64,000 nt of DNA from Gloeobacter morelensis MG652769 (GTDB lineage Bacteria > Cyanobacteriota > Cyanobacteriia > Gloeobacterales > Gloeobacteraceae), in the NCBI RefSeq assembly GCF_021018745.1, contig NZ_CP063845.1, positions 3,658,001-3,722,000 on the forward strand, in the 5' to 3' direction. Below are positions 45,617 to 55,360 of the stretch, piece by piece. Below the pieces are notes generated by a model. That model worked only from the letters and a program-made list of their open reading frames with translations. It had not been told where the DNA came from and made no database searches. How positions within the stretch are numbered: position 1 is the stretch's first letter; each line of letters starts with the position of its first letter. The position numbers and the translations under genes are program-made.

Positions 45617-48280
45617 ACCGTTACTCAGATCGAAATGGCGACACAGTAAGTCTCGATTGAGCTTGACAGTTTCAGTCGCATTGTCGCGAGTTAGGACGGC
45701 GTAGCCATCAATATTCAGCAGTCGTTGCATCACCGCCAAGAAGCTGCGGGCGCGCACAGGCGCACAGTTGATCGCTCGCGCCAGTACCGATAGAGGCAAC
45801 GTACCGCCACTGCGATCTAATGTGGTCAGCAAATCGGCAATTCGTGCATCTGGATACACAGTTTGATTCATCAGCTTTTTTTGTTCCTGGAAAATGGGTG
45901 AAGCTAGCAAAGCTGCTACCCAGTCGGTTGTCTGTGCTTCAGAGCGTATTTCTTCCAACTCAAATTGAGTATTGCGTGGGCGCTGTTTGCGCTTTTTCGG
46001 CTTTGATGAAGGCTGCAGCACCTGCGTCAGGCGAGTAGATGGCTCGTCCCACCAGATTGGGGTGTCCCCGAGAGCGGCATGCCAGCCACTCGGAAATGCC
46101 TCAGAAGCGGTGAGTACGGCAATCGGCACGACCATCTCTTGGGGATTCACGCCACCGTGATAACCGTTCTTTTTGGCACTGTAACGCAGTTTTTCTGTCC
46201 AAGGTGCGATCAACGATCGAGATTGAGGTAACACGACTCGCTGACCGGTGACCCGCAACTCATTGGCATCGGGTTTTCCATCATCAAGCCGCCAGCGCTC
46301 TCCACCGTTTCCAGATTTAGTCTGTGTTCCACAATCTAAAACATGACCGTGGTCACTGAGTAAAATCACGGTGCGATTGGCCTCTTTCGCTTCATGCAAT
46401 AGAGCAGGCAAAATTTTGATACTGTCGTGCGACCAGCGCAGGTCAAGTTGCTCACCTCTCGGCAAATGATCATCGATTGCATTGACAACCACACCAACGA
46501 TGCGCTGCTGAGCTGAAGCGATCGCTTTGCGCACTTCGGCGGCAAGTAGGCCGTCTGCCTCCGACTGCAAGGCGGCTTTGTGAAAAAGTACAGGCGGTTG
46601 ATTGGGCCGACACTGGGTACGGAGCGCTGCGTGGGCGGCAAAACCGGTCTTCTCTTCTCTAGCAGTGCCCGGGCGCAGTTGACCACACAGCAAGCTCGTC
46701 CGCGAAGCTTCCGTGGTCGATGGTAGGGCTGCCAGGCCGGCCATCACCGCCAATGCTTCCCTCTCCGGACACAAAGGGATCCAACCCTGCTCCACAAGAT
46801 CCGCTAAAAGTTCGCGGCAGACGGCCATGGTCATGCCGTCCATAACCACCACAAGCACAGGGGCACTGTTTGCCAGGGGAGCAACGACGGTCGATAGGAT
46901 CGTCTCGACCGGTGCTACACCTGCTCCTGAGTTGCCAAGTGCTGTCCAATCGCGCAGAAGCTCCGCGAACCGGTGGGCTTGCTGCTCTCGGATCGCGGTG
47001 ACCCTTTCAAACAACTGTCCGTAGGCTCTCGCAAGTTCCCGCAGCGGATCGCCCGCCCGGAGTGCCCAACGCGCCCAATCGACAAAACAGCCTTCGGTGC
47101 GGTGATAGGCGATGGCCTCGGCCAGCGAGGCCGGTTGGGCAGTCTCCCCTTGCAACCGCCACTTTGCCAGGCGCATCGACATATCGAGGCGTTCCAGCCG
47201 GCGAGCATCGGTTACGGCTTTGTCGTGGGCCAAAATCGCCTGGTGAGAGGCGACGAGCTGCTCAAACGAGGGAGAATCCCGGTGTGTCAGGGTGTTTTCG
47301 AGCTGCTGGGCAAACCGACTCAGGCGTTGGTCGAACCCGAGTGGCGAAGTGTCGCTCAGGTACGCAAACGCCTCTGCCCCGATCTCACTGAGAATCTCGT
47401 CGGTGCGCTGCAACTGCCGCTGCTTCTGCATCGGATCGGCAAGCTGACGAACGGCCTCGATGGCCCCCGTCCTCCATTTGTGAACGACCCTCTCATCCAG
47501 GGAGTTGCCTCCTAGGTAACGCTCCTCTGCTTTGCCAATCGCCCTGTCAAGCTGTCCTCTTGCCTCGGAGTGATAGAGCACACCGACAGCCAGGCCAATG
47601 GGTACGGCGTCCGGGCGTTCGTTGCGCAGGACACAGGCCAGTACCGATTTCGTCGGTTCTCCGGCCAGGGTGGCAAGCCACTCTATCGACGCTTCGCGCA
47701 GATTTTCCGGGGTCGTTCGAAATCGTTCGACGTTGTGTGCTTCGACTGACCACTGCAAGATAGAAATCAGATCGGGTCGCTCGGTGGTCAGGTTGAGGCC
47801 ATGGGTGAGCAGAATTGGCCAGACGGTTTCTGCATCCAGGAAACCGCCGCTCACAGGAGCATAGCCCCCAATTGGGATCCACTCCATAAGCAGCTCTGCA
47901 ATCCAGCGCTGCCGACTCAGTCGGGGATCCACGGCATGGGCCTGAAACAAAGATTTAACAATCTGCCAACTGTCCAAAGGCACCAGTTGCCGTCTTGCGA
48001 GACGCAGCAGAATATCATCATCGAGGTTGGCTTCTTCGAGGTCTGTAACCAGCACTTTGGTTGTTTGAGGGGCAAGCGGTTCACGCAGAGCGATGCGCAT
48101 TGCCAGGGGTGAGTCGCACTGCTCGATGAGGTAAATTTCATCTCCGTCGCGGATCTGCCGCTCGCCCGACCAACGCCCCGTCACCCGCAGGCCCACCACC
48201 CGCGGCGCCTTGGGGTCTCGTTTGCGGATGGCGGCCACTTGGGCTTTGATCTGGCTGAAAGTCGGAACCGATATGCTCAC
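45611..48280 (-). CDS. pglZ: PglZ, BREX type 2 phosphatase-like protein
   Basis: The GTG at 48280 overlaps the pglY stop (GTGA). The 889-residue protein carries the alkaline-phosphatase-like PglZ core in its second half. Metal-binding Asp lies in APVLVVVMDGMTMAVCRELL (about residue 480), ALPSTTEASRTSLLCGQLRPG holds the nucleophile region, and TVILLSDHGHVLDCG holds the D-H-G metal site. NGYHGGVNPQEMVVPIAVL is the conserved C-terminal block. The N-terminal half is a helical region specific to BREX PglZ. PglZ is essential for BREX phage resistance and in Streptomyces counteracts PglX toxicity. It is the last gene of this locus in the window; brxD and brxHI do not follow. Confidence 0.9.
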   Translation of the reverse strand: MSISVPTFSQIKAQVAAIRKRDPKAPRVVGLRVTGRWSGERQIRDGDEIYLIEQCDSPLAMRIALREPLAPQTTKVLVTDLEEANLDDDILLRLARRQLVPLDSWQIVKSLFQAHAVDPRLSRQRWIAELLMEWIPIGGYAPVSGGFLDAETVWPILLTHGLNLTTERPDLISILQWSVEAHNVERFRTTPENLREASIEWLATLAGEPTKSVLACVLRNERPDAVPIGLAVGVLYHSEARGQLDRAIGKAEERYLGGNSLDERVVHKWRTGAIEAVRQLADPMQKQRQLQRTDEILSEIGAEAFAYLSDTSPLGFDQRLSRFAQQLENTLTHRDSPSFEQLVASHQAILAHDKAVTDARRLERLDMSMRLAKWRLQGETAQPASLAEAIAYHRTEGCFVDWARWALRAGDPLRELARAYGQLFERVTAIREQQAHRFAELLRDWTALGNSGAGVAPVETILSTVVAPLANSAPVLVVVMDGMTMAVCRELLADLVEQGWIPLCPEREALAVMAGLAALPSTTEASRTSLLCGQLRPGTAREEKTGFAAHAALRTQCRPNQPPVLFHKAALQSEADGLLAAEVRKAIASAQQRIVGVVVNAIDDHLPRGEQLDLRWSHDSIKILPALLHEAKEANRTVILLSDHGHVLDCGTQTKSGNGGERWRLDDGKPDANELRVTGQRVVLPQSRSLIAPWTEKLRYSAKKNGYHGGVNPQEMVVPIAVLTASEAFPSGWHAALGDTPIWWDEPSTRLTQVLQPSSKPKKRKQRPRNTQFELEEIRSEAQTTDWVAALLASPIFQEQKKLMNQTVYPDARIADLLTTLDRSGGTLPLSVLARAINCAPVRARSFLAVMQRLLNIDGYAVLTRDNATETVKLNRDLLCRHFDLSNGK

Positions 48281-51200
48281 GGTTGTGCCCCGCCTTCTTC
48301 GATCACCCAGCTGATGCTCAGCCGCACGTTGCGGCCGGCTTTGGCCTCTTTTTGCAGGCGCGCGAGCAATGCCCCGGCTGCATCGAGTTCCAGGTTTGCT
48401 CGGGTGCCTTGATCGACAATCCGCTTACCCGGTCTGGGCTTCGTCTTCAAACCCGTCTCATTTGGCTGCGGTTCGGCTGTGGGCGGTGGTGGGGCAGTTA
48501 ACAGTCCCACCGCTTTGGCCTGGTTCTCCCTCAACACAGGAGCGAGGGGAACAACGTACTCGTCGGCGCGCAGCGCCTGCAGAACCTTGTCGCGAATGGC
48601 AAGCGCCATGGTCTCGCGCTCGTCGGTCAATGTGACGACAGCCTCGAAGAGCTCCCAGCTTGCGCTTTCCATGGCGGCGTGGAGGTCTGCTGCACTCTGT
48701 GTGCACACTTGCATCGCCGTTTCCGAAGTGGCGATGTGGGCGGTAGTCAGGGCAGTGACCACGCCGTCCACGTTGGTGCCGTTAAGACGCTCGATCAGGG
48801 CCAGCACCGCGGCGGCAGTCCGCATCCGGTCGCAATCGGTGGGCACGCCGAATTGTTCGAGGTGCCTTCGCAAAGCCTGAGCGTACTTGCGGCAGTCATC
48901 CATCACTTGCCGGGCTTTTTTTTGCACCGCCTCGCCCAGTAGCTGGACGTTGTTCGCATTGCGCAAAGACGAGGTCGAGACAGCCAATAAATTTGCCGCC
49001 CGCTCGATCGCCCGGTTCCAGGAAGCTTCATCGGGCAATTTCTGCTCCTTAAGCTCGTAGAAGTCGGACAGATTGCTGAGGCTGACATTAAGGGCAATGG
49101 TGTCTCCGGGCGGCGAAAACGTCAGGTTCATCTGCTTGGCAAACGTCAAGATCACCAGATTTTGGACCTCCTTTGGTAGGCCCATCGCCTTGGGCTGGTC
49201 GATCCACCGGCGCAGTTGGCCAACGGTCATCTCGGTGTCGGTCTGTGCCGCCTGGCGGATGAAGTGATTTTTCCAGTCGTTACTCAGAACGAAGTGGGTG
49301 GCATCGGGGAGCATTTCACCCAAGCGCAAGGGATTGGCAATTTGCCGCACCAACAGGCGCAGGGGGCGATCGACCGCAGCGCGGTTGTCTTGGGCCTGGG
49401 CGGCTTCGCCAACGACACCGTACACCTTCTCCAGGTGGCTGATTTTGATTTCCGCCTCGAAGTGCGGCGCTGCGGGAAATTCGCAGGAAAGGGCCTGCCC
49501 AAGCAACTGACGCAGGGCGACTTTGAGGTTCGCGGCTACCGGTGGCTGCAGATCCAGGTCATCTCGCAGCGATTGAAAACGCTCGTTGAGATCCAGGTTG
49601 TGGACCTTATCGAGCGAGTCCTGGGCAGGAGGAGTATCCAGGATGCCGTAGGCCGCTTCGAGATGGTTTTGGACGCGCTGGCGCAGCATGCTGCGTTGGT
49701 TTTCGAGCAGCGATTTTGCCGTCGGCCGATCCTGGGGCGAAAGGTGATCGGCGTAGTTGCCGAAGCGTTCACCCGCCAAAATGTGCTCCAGCACGACGAG
49801 CAGGCCCAGATCCTTTTGGGCCTCGGCGCTGAAGAAAGCGGGCACCCAGCAAAGGGTTTTGGCACCTTCCGGGTGGGCCTCCCCAAACTCCTGCAATCTG
49901 CTGAGATCGTCGCGGGGGCCGTGGCCTTGATCGAACGGATAGTCGATCACGATTTTCCAGCGCTCATCGGCGTTGGTGAGCGATTCGAAGGACGCCTCTC
50001 GGATATTTTTAAACAGCACGATGCTGGAGCGTCTGGTGTTGTGCCATTGGAAATCATGGCGCTGCTCCAGTTCGTCCTCGCCCTGGATCTCCAGTTGTTC
50101 GAAAAGCATCTGGCGCACGCGGCGGACGCGGTTGCCCTGGGTATCCTCGCCGATGGCCTTCTGGAGGATGCTCTCGGTGTCAACGCCGGACAGTTGCACC
50201 GAGATGGTGGGATTGGCTTCGTCGCCGCCGACCCGGATTTCGCCGACGCTCGCTGCCCATTGTCTGCAGCGCTGCAGCACCAGGTGCCCTTCGCGGCCGG
50301 GGATGGGCGATTTGATCGTGCCGTGGTTGAGGGCCGCCAGGCGCTCGGCGTTGATAGCCCGCAGCGACTCGACTTCGGGCACCAGGGCGGCGAGCAACAG
50401 CGTCTTAACCAGCCGGTCGTCGATGCGAAAAGCGATCCGCCGCTGGTCGTCCGGGGCAAGCTCGCGCAGGCTCTCCAGCCGCACGCCGTGCTGTTTTTCT
50501 AGTAGCGGCAGCAGCTTCAGCCGGTAGAGGCGCTTGGCATTGTTGAAGTGGATGGCCATCTCCTGGCTAAAGGCTTCGTCGCCGTCGGCGATCACATCGA
50601 ACAGGTCGCCCACCGGCACGATGTCGCCCACCGCGAGTGTCTCGCGCTGCTCGACCAGTAGCTGCATCATCACCTTGAGTGCTGTCCGTTCGCGCTGCAA
50701 CACGCTGGAGACGGCGATGAGCGTCTGGATGAGCGCCGGGCTGAACGGGTAGATCTGTCGGAAGATCTGCCGGTCGCCTTCGCCGGTCAGTAAGGTGTTC
50801 ATCACCGGTTCGCGGATGCGTTTGGTTTGCTCGAAGGCGGCGTCGAGCTTCTGGCGAGCCGCTTCGCTTTTGCACTTGAGCACGCGCTTCTCGGCGATGG
50901 CGGGCAGGTTGCGATCTTCGAGGTTGATGCGGTGAAAGCGGCCTTCCCAGTGCTTGAGGGCGTCACCAAAGTTGAGCTTCTCCGCCCCGGGGACCGACTG
51001 GCCCACTAACTCGCTCAAGTCGCGCTGGCGGGCCACAAAGCTGATGATCGGCACCGGCCGGTCGGGAGTCTGGGCTTCGACGAGCTTGGCGAGCTTTTGA
51101 CCTTCCTGATGCACGAAATTCAAATCGGTCGCGCGACTCGCAAGCCAGAGGACCAACTCGTCGAGAAACAAAATCAAACCGTCGTAGCCGAGGCTCTTTG

Positions 51201-51996
51201 TATGGCGGCTGAGGACGGAAAGCCCTTTATCCAGCGACAAAAACGCTTCTTTGTTGCCTTCGACTTGAATGTTGTAGGAGCTGTAGAGCTGTTTGAGCAG
51301 GGCATTGATAAGTTGGGAACGCTCATCGGTGCCCGGTCCTGCCTTCACCGCCTTCTCGAACCGCTCGGCATCCCAGCTGTCCACCAGATTGCCCCAGCCA
51401 CTTTTTTCAGCCTCCGCTTGGCTAAGGGCTGCAAAAAAAGCCTCGTCCCCAATTTGACTGCGTAGAAACTGGGCATCGCGGAACAATTCCTCAGCCGGGT
51501 AAACCGCGGGTGTCGGTGCCTCCGGATGCACACGGCGCACGAAATCGACGTAGCCCCCGAGGATACTGGATTCCATACTGGTGGAGCCCAGCATGTGGTA
51601 AGGCACAAGCAAGAACTTGCGGCCCCCGATCCAGGCATTGTGCTTGGCGATCACGGGGGCCAGTTCGGGGATGCCGCGGGCCGCCGAGTTGCCCTGCAAA
51701 ATCAGGTGAAGCACCGCCATGAAGTGGCTCTTGCCGCTGCCGAAGCTGCCGTGCAAGTAGGTGGCCTTGCTGGTGTTCGTCTGCATAGCACTGCGGATAA
51801 AGGCCAGGGCGTCGTCGAAGCACTTTACCAACTGCGGGGTGACGACATAGTCGCGCAGCGTATCTTCGGGCCGCAGAACCCCCTCCGTCAGTTTCAGGAC
51901 GAAATCGCCCGTCTGCACCCTTTCTGGAATGTCGATCAGTTCTTTGATGAGGGTCACGGCTTGCTCTCCCGCTTTGCAGGCGTCGTTGCTCTCCAC
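48277..51996 (-). CDS. pglY: PglY, BREX type 2 P-loop ATPase
   Basis: A GTG at 51996 starts a 1239-residue protein. The ATPase site is near the N-terminus, ATYLHGSFGSGKSHFMAVLHLIL at about residue 80, with a Walker B-like LGYDGLILFLDELVLWLAS near residue 270. This arrangement with a very long C-terminal part is that of PglY/BrxC proteins, the large ATPases of BREX. The C-terminal 200 residues are partly helical. The gene is intact and overlaps pglZ by four bases. Confidence 0.9.
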   Translation of the reverse strand: MESNDACKAGEQAVTLIKELIDIPERVQTGDFVLKLTEGVLRPEDTLRDYVVTPQLVKCFDDALAFIRSAMQTNTSKATYLHGSFGSGKSHFMAVLHLILQGNSAARGIPELAPVIAKHNAWIGGRKFLLVPYHMLGSTSMESSILGGYVDFVRRVHPEAPTPAVYPAEELFRDAQFLRSQIGDEAFFAALSQAEAEKSGWGNLVDSWDAERFEKAVKAGPGTDERSQLINALLKQLYSSYNIQVEGNKEAFLSLDKGLSVLSRHTKSLGYDGLILFLDELVLWLASRATDLNFVHQEGQKLAKLVEAQTPDRPVPIISFVARQRDLSELVGQSVPGAEKLNFGDALKHWEGRFHRINLEDRNLPAIAEKRVLKCKSEAARQKLDAAFEQTKRIREPVMNTLLTGEGDRQIFRQIYPFSPALIQTLIAVSSVLQRERTALKVMMQLLVEQRETLAVGDIVPVGDLFDVIADGDEAFSQEMAIHFNNAKRLYRLKLLPLLEKQHGVRLESLRELAPDDQRRIAFRIDDRLVKTLLLAALVPEVESLRAINAERLAALNHGTIKSPIPGREGHLVLQRCRQWAASVGEIRVGGDEANPTISVQLSGVDTESILQKAIGEDTQGNRVRRVRQMLFEQLEIQGEDELEQRHDFQWHNTRRSSIVLFKNIREASFESLTNADERWKIVIDYPFDQGHGPRDDLSRLQEFGEAHPEGAKTLCWVPAFFSAEAQKDLGLLVVLEHILAGERFGNYADHLSPQDRPTAKSLLENQRSMLRQRVQNHLEAAYGILDTPPAQDSLDKVHNLDLNERFQSLRDDLDLQPPVAANLKVALRQLLGQALSCEFPAAPHFEAEIKISHLEKVYGVVGEAAQAQDNRAAVDRPLRLLVRQIANPLRLGEMLPDATHFVLSNDWKNHFIRQAAQTDTEMTVGQLRRWIDQPKAMGLPKEVQNLVILTFAKQMNLTFSPPGDTIALNVSLSNLSDFYELKEQKLPDEASWNRAIERAANLLAVSTSSLRNANNVQLLGEAVQKKARQVMDDCRKYAQALRRHLEQFGVPTDCDRMRTAAAVLALIERLNGTNVDGVVTALTTAHIATSETAMQVCTQSAADLHAAMESASWELFEAVVTLTDERETMALAIRDKVLQALRADEYVVPLAPVLRENQAKAVGLLTAPPPPTAEPQPNETGLKTKPRPGKRIVDQGTRANLELDAAGALLARLQKEAKAGRNVRLSISWVIEEGGAQP

Positions 51997-52074
51997 ATGA
52001 TAAGCAATACAATGCGTTTCGTAGGCTCGGGGGGCGCCGCAGTACCAATGGAGCGGACACTGTAGGAGAAAGCC

Positions 52075-52278
52075 ATGCGAGACTCAGCGGTCTACCAGCA
52101 AATTCTCCAGGAAGGTCGCCTGGAGCTGCTCCTCTATTTTTTGGATCGCAAGTTTGGCCCGCTTCCTGTTGAATTGGTGCAACGGCTCAATGCGATAACG
52201 AACGGAGAACGGCTTTTATCCCTGGCCGATGCGGCTATCGACGCACTGGATCTACAGAGCTTTCGTGCTCAGGTTTGA
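52075..52278 (+). CDS. Short DUF4351-like protein in antisense to the pgl locus
   Basis: The 67-residue product (MRDSAVYQQILQEGRLELLLYFLDRKFGPLPVELVQRLNAI) matches the C-terminal DUF4351-type domain that ends many cyanobacterial Rpn/PD-(D/E)XK transposase-like proteins, but here without the nuclease. AGGAG precedes the ATG at 52075, so it could be expressed. Its 3' end overlaps the dual-OB gene by ten bases on the other strand. It may be the remnant of a larger gene. Confidence 0.6.
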   Translation: MRDSAVYQQILQEGRLELLLYFLDRKFGPLPVELVQRLNAITNGERLLSLADAAIDALDLQSFRAQV

Positions 52279-52639
52279 GGTGCTGTGTCTATCCCTTCGG
52301 GCACAGCAAACACCGCCGCGACCAGCTTGTAACAGTAACCTTTGAAAGGTTGTCCCAGACTCACAGTCAGCAAAAGTCGGTGGCCGGCCCTTGGAACGTA
52401 CCCAACTTCTTCAGTCGAGTAGAGTTTCACCGGATCGGGCACCAGTCTGCTGAACCGCCTTTCCCAGCTTGGGTCGGTAACGGAAAGGGCATAAGGTTCA
52501 TCTCCGAGTTCAAAATGAGCGCGTACCTGTCGATTACCCGAGCCACTCAATTTCAGGGACCACTGAATTTGCTGCGGGGCGACCAACGAAAGAGAATACA
52601 TCTCCGGACGTTCCTCTATGAAGTGGTCCTCGCTTATAC

Positions 52640-54509
52640 CCGGGATTCCGCAGGTAGGTAGAGCGGCTAAAGTATTTTGGTAGGATGAGCCAGCCTCCTC
52701 CTGAAATCCAGGTCCAGAACCTCGACCACCTCGGCATCGTGGCTGGAATCATCGACTCTATCGGCCTGGTCGAAGAGGTCAACCAGCTCCTGGGCACGCA
52801 TCCGCAGGAGCATGTGAGCTGCGGACAGGTACTCAAGGGTCTCATCCTCAATGGACTCGGCTTCGTCTGTGCACCCCTGTACTTGTTCGAGCAATTCTTC
52901 GTTGGCAAGGCGACCGAGCACCTGATTGGACCAGGCGTGCAGCCGGAACACTTTAACGACGACCGGCTTGGCCGGGTGCTCGATAAGCTCTACGAGGAGG
53001 GTACCACCAAGGTCTTCGTCCATCTGGCACTCAAGGCCGCCAGGCAATTTGGCATCAAGACCGGCAGTGTGCATCTGGACTCGACATCGTTCCATGTGGA
53101 CGGTGAGTACATCCCAAGGGGGCGATTGGCACCTCGGGCAGAAGACGAACCGCAGCCGATTGTCATCACCCACGGCTATAGCCGGGATCATCGCCCCGAC
53201 CTCAAGCAATTCTTGTTGTCGATGATCACCAGTGGCGATGGGGACGTGCCCCTCTACCTGCGCGTGGGTAACGGCAACGAAGCGGACAAGGCTATCTTTG
53301 CGCAGATGATTCAGGATTTTCGCTCCCAGTGGGACGTGGATGCCCTGTTTGTCGTCGATTCAGCCCTTTACAGTGCCCAGAACTTGAGCGAGGTGCAAGC
53401 CATGCACTGGCTGAGCCGGGTACCCTCGACCCTTACGCAAGTGAAGCACCTGCTGGCGGCATTGAGCGATGAGCAGTTCGCGCCTGCCCAACCAGGCTAC
53501 CGAGTCGCCGAGGTGGGTAGCACTTACGCCGAGATCCAACAGCGCTGGGTGGTAGTCGCAAGCGACGAGCGGCGCAAAAGCGACCTCGCGGCCCTGGACA
53601 AGAAACTCAATGAGCTCGATGGCAAGCTGGGCAAGGAACTGACGGCGCTGTGCAAGATGGCCTTTGCCTGTGAAGCGGATGCCCTGGAAGCGGCGGAGCG
53701 GTTCGCTTCTGGGTTGAAGTTCCATCTGCTCGGGGCAGTACGGGCCGTCGAGCAAGCCCGGCATGACCAAGCCGGGCGACCGGCGCGGGGCAGCAAACCT
53801 GCGAAGACGGGCGTGTGGCTGCTCTCGGCACAACTGGTGCGCAATGCGACAGCTATCGAGGTGGAGCAGCATAGTGCGGGCAAGTTCGTGCTGGCGACGA
53901 ACGTGTTGGACGAGCAGGAGCTTTCGACGGCTGAGGTCCTGTCCGAGTACAAAGCCCAGCAGTCAGTGGAGCGAGGCTTCCGCTTTCTGAAAGACCCGCT
54001 GTTTTTCACCTCCAGCGTGTTTCTCAAATCGCCTGAACGCGTCGAGGCGTTGGCGATGGTGATGGGGTTGTGCCTGCTGGTCTACAGCCTCGGGCAGCGG
54101 CAGTTGCGTTTAGCACTCTCAGCAGCACAGCTGACGGTCAAAAGTCAGACCAAGAAGCCGACCGCGACGCCGACCTTGCGGTGGATCTTTCAGGTCTTTC
54201 AGGCGGTGCATCTGCTGGAAGTCTCAGGAGTGAAGCAGGTATCGAATTTGAGCGAGGAGCGTCGGCGCATCGTGAAGTGTCTGGGTCCGACCTGTGGGCA
54301 GTACTACTTGATGGGCTGAGGGAGCAGTGCCTGAACATAACTGCGAGGCGAGAGACAATTCTGAATACTGTAGAGAAAAGCTGTCCAGTGCGCTTGCGGC
54401 AAAGTGGTTTGGTGAGCCCAAATGCCTGGGCAATGCAGGGCAAGTAGAGCCGGAAACCCGGCCAAGGAGGGAAATTCCAGAAGTCACATCCGAACCTGCG
54501 GAATCAGGG
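52640..54509. mobile_element. IS1634-type insertion sequence, 1,870 bp
   Basis: The ends are imperfect inverted repeats, CCGGGATTCCGCAGGT on the left and the complement of CCCTGATTCCGCAGGT on the right. TTATAC at 52634-52639 and 54510-54515 is the target duplication. The reading frame of the host gene is restored when element and one duplication are removed, so the insertion is clean and probably recent. Confidence 0.88.
52685..54319 (+). CDS. IS1634/IS4-type transposase with DUF4277 N-terminus
   Basis: The 544-residue protein begins PEIQVQNLDHLGIVAGIIDSIGLVEEVNQLLG, the DUF4277 domain found at the start of IS1634 transposases. The DDE domain includes SVHLDSTSFHVDGEY (first Asp), DALFVVDSALYSAQNL (second) and QSVERGFRFLKDPLFF (Glu in the Y/Q-(2)-R-G-F-x-F block). 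All three catalytic positions seem intact. It is transcribed opposite to the interrupted gene. Confidence 0.9.
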   Translation: MSQPPPEIQVQNLDHLGIVAGIIDSIGLVEEVNQLLGTHPQEHVSCGQVLKGLILNGLGFVCAPLYLFEQFFVGKATEHLIGPGVQPEHFNDDRLGRVLDKLYEEGTTKVFVHLALKAARQFGIKTGSVHLDSTSFHVDGEYIPRGRLAPRAEDEPQPIVITHGYSRDHRPDLKQFLLSMITSGDGDVPLYLRVGNGNEADKAIFAQMIQDFRSQWDVDALFVVDSALYSAQNLSEVQAMHWLSRVPSTLTQVKHLLAALSDEQFAPAQPGYRVAEVGSTYAEIQQRWVVVASDERRKSDLAALDKKLNELDGKLGKELTALCKMAFACEADALEAAERFASGLKFHLLGAVRAVEQARHDQAGRPARGSKPAKTGVWLLSAQLVRNATAIEVEQHSAGKFVLATNVLDEQELSTAEVLSEYKAQQSVERGFRFLKDPLFFTSSVFLKSPERVEALAMVMGLCLLVYSLGQRQLRLALSAAQLTVKSQTKKPTATPTLRWIFQVFQAVHLLEVSGVKQVSNLSEERRRIVKCLGPTCGQYYLMG

Positions 54510-54919
54510 TTATACGTGAACCTACACTGCCCAGCAAACTCGGGCCATGGCTGATTCTTTTGCGCAACCTTTGCAAAGTCACATTTTTTGCAGGAGATTC
54601 AACGCGCTCCCAGCCTTGTTGTCCTACAAGCCAGTTCTCAGGTTGCCAGGGTTCTGGGGAATGTTCGCTCAGCTCAATTCTCAAACGGTCGAGGACTTGC
54701 GGCTGGCTACCGTCGGCGCATCGGCATTCGTCATATCTGAGTGCGCCTTTTTCTCCATTACCCACTGGCCTGAACCAACCGCCTCCTTTGTAATCCAGGC
54801 CAGCAATGCAGTATTCCTGGTATTTCCTGGAGTTGGCCAGGCAGAGTATATCGACGATGGGCATCGGGTTTCCACCTGTGATTGCTTCAAGAAAAGTACA
54901 AAAAGTGTACCCCTTCTTT

Positions 54920-55360
54920 TCACAAATGCACAATAGAAAAATCTTTCCATTTATCCTTTAGATATTCTAGAACCAGTCGCCGGTGGCAATGCTCCGGTGT
55001 AGCCTCGCTGCAAAGCAAAACCGTGGGAAGGTCGAAGATGCTTCTGTCGATACGGTCTTCAATTCGGCGTTGACGTATCAGTTTGAGAAAGGAAGTTTCG
55101 TAGGCTTCCCAGCCCACTTTCCCCTTTTTATAGGTGTCCAGCATTTCCTTGGTGGGCGCAAGCAGCGGCTCGTGGACATATTCGGCGTTGCAGATCGCTT
55201 CCAGGAAAAAGGCTAAGTCGTCCTTTTTCGCGAATCCAGATAGTTGAGAAACATTATTTAGACGCACATCCAACAGGCGTTTGATCCCAGCGGATCGGAT
55301 GGCGTTGAAGAAGTTGGCCGCAGAACGCTTCGTAAAGCCGAGGGTGTAGATCCGTTTCAT
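54920..55360 (-). CDS. DUF488-family protein
   Basis: The 146-residue protein has the DUF488 pattern: RIYTLGFTKRSAANFFNAIRSAGIKRLLDVRLNN at the start and LPTVLLCSEATPEHCHRRLVLEYL near the end, with the conserved Cys-x-E and Cys-His-Arg residues. The family is of unknown function and is frequently found in defence and mobile regions. Its ATG at 55360 overlaps the DUF4326 stop (ATGA), so the two are translated together. Confidence 0.85.
   Translation of the reverse strand: MKRIYTLGFTKRSAANFFNAIRSAGIKRLLDVRLNNVSQLSGFAKKDDLAFFLEAICNAEYVHEPLLAPTKEMLDTYKKGKVGWEAYETSFLKLIRQRRIEDRIDRSIFDLPTVLLCSEATPEHCHRRLVLEYLKDKWKDFSIVHL

Larger units (their letters stand above)
52269..54864 (-). pseudogene. Dual-OB-domain protein split by an IS1634-type element
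   Basis: The 5' part from the ATG at 54864 (MPIVDILCLANSRKYQEYCIAGLDYKGGGWFRPV) to 54510 and the 3' part 52633-52269 (HFIEERPEMYSLSLV ... SLGQPFKGYCYKLVAAVFAV) are separated by the element at 52640-54509. Joining them at the TTATAC duplication gives 720 bases, an exact 239-codon frame reading through GSVGSRISEDHF. The start LANSRK-x-x-x-x-CIAG-WxRPV is the signature of the dual-OB (DuOB) family, of unknown function. It is the third gene of a DUF4326/DUF488/DuOB set between pglX and pglY. The disruption should leave only the N-terminal half. Confidence 0.75.

Noticed and set aside
45611-48280. pglZ as a stand-alone response-regulator-type PglZ (PorX-like)
   Set aside because: No receiver domain is present, and pglY, pglX and pglW neighbours identify BREX type 2.
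49216-50502. Long plus-strand ORF inside pglY
   Set aside because: It has no domain or ribosome site and follows from GC-rich third positions of pglY.
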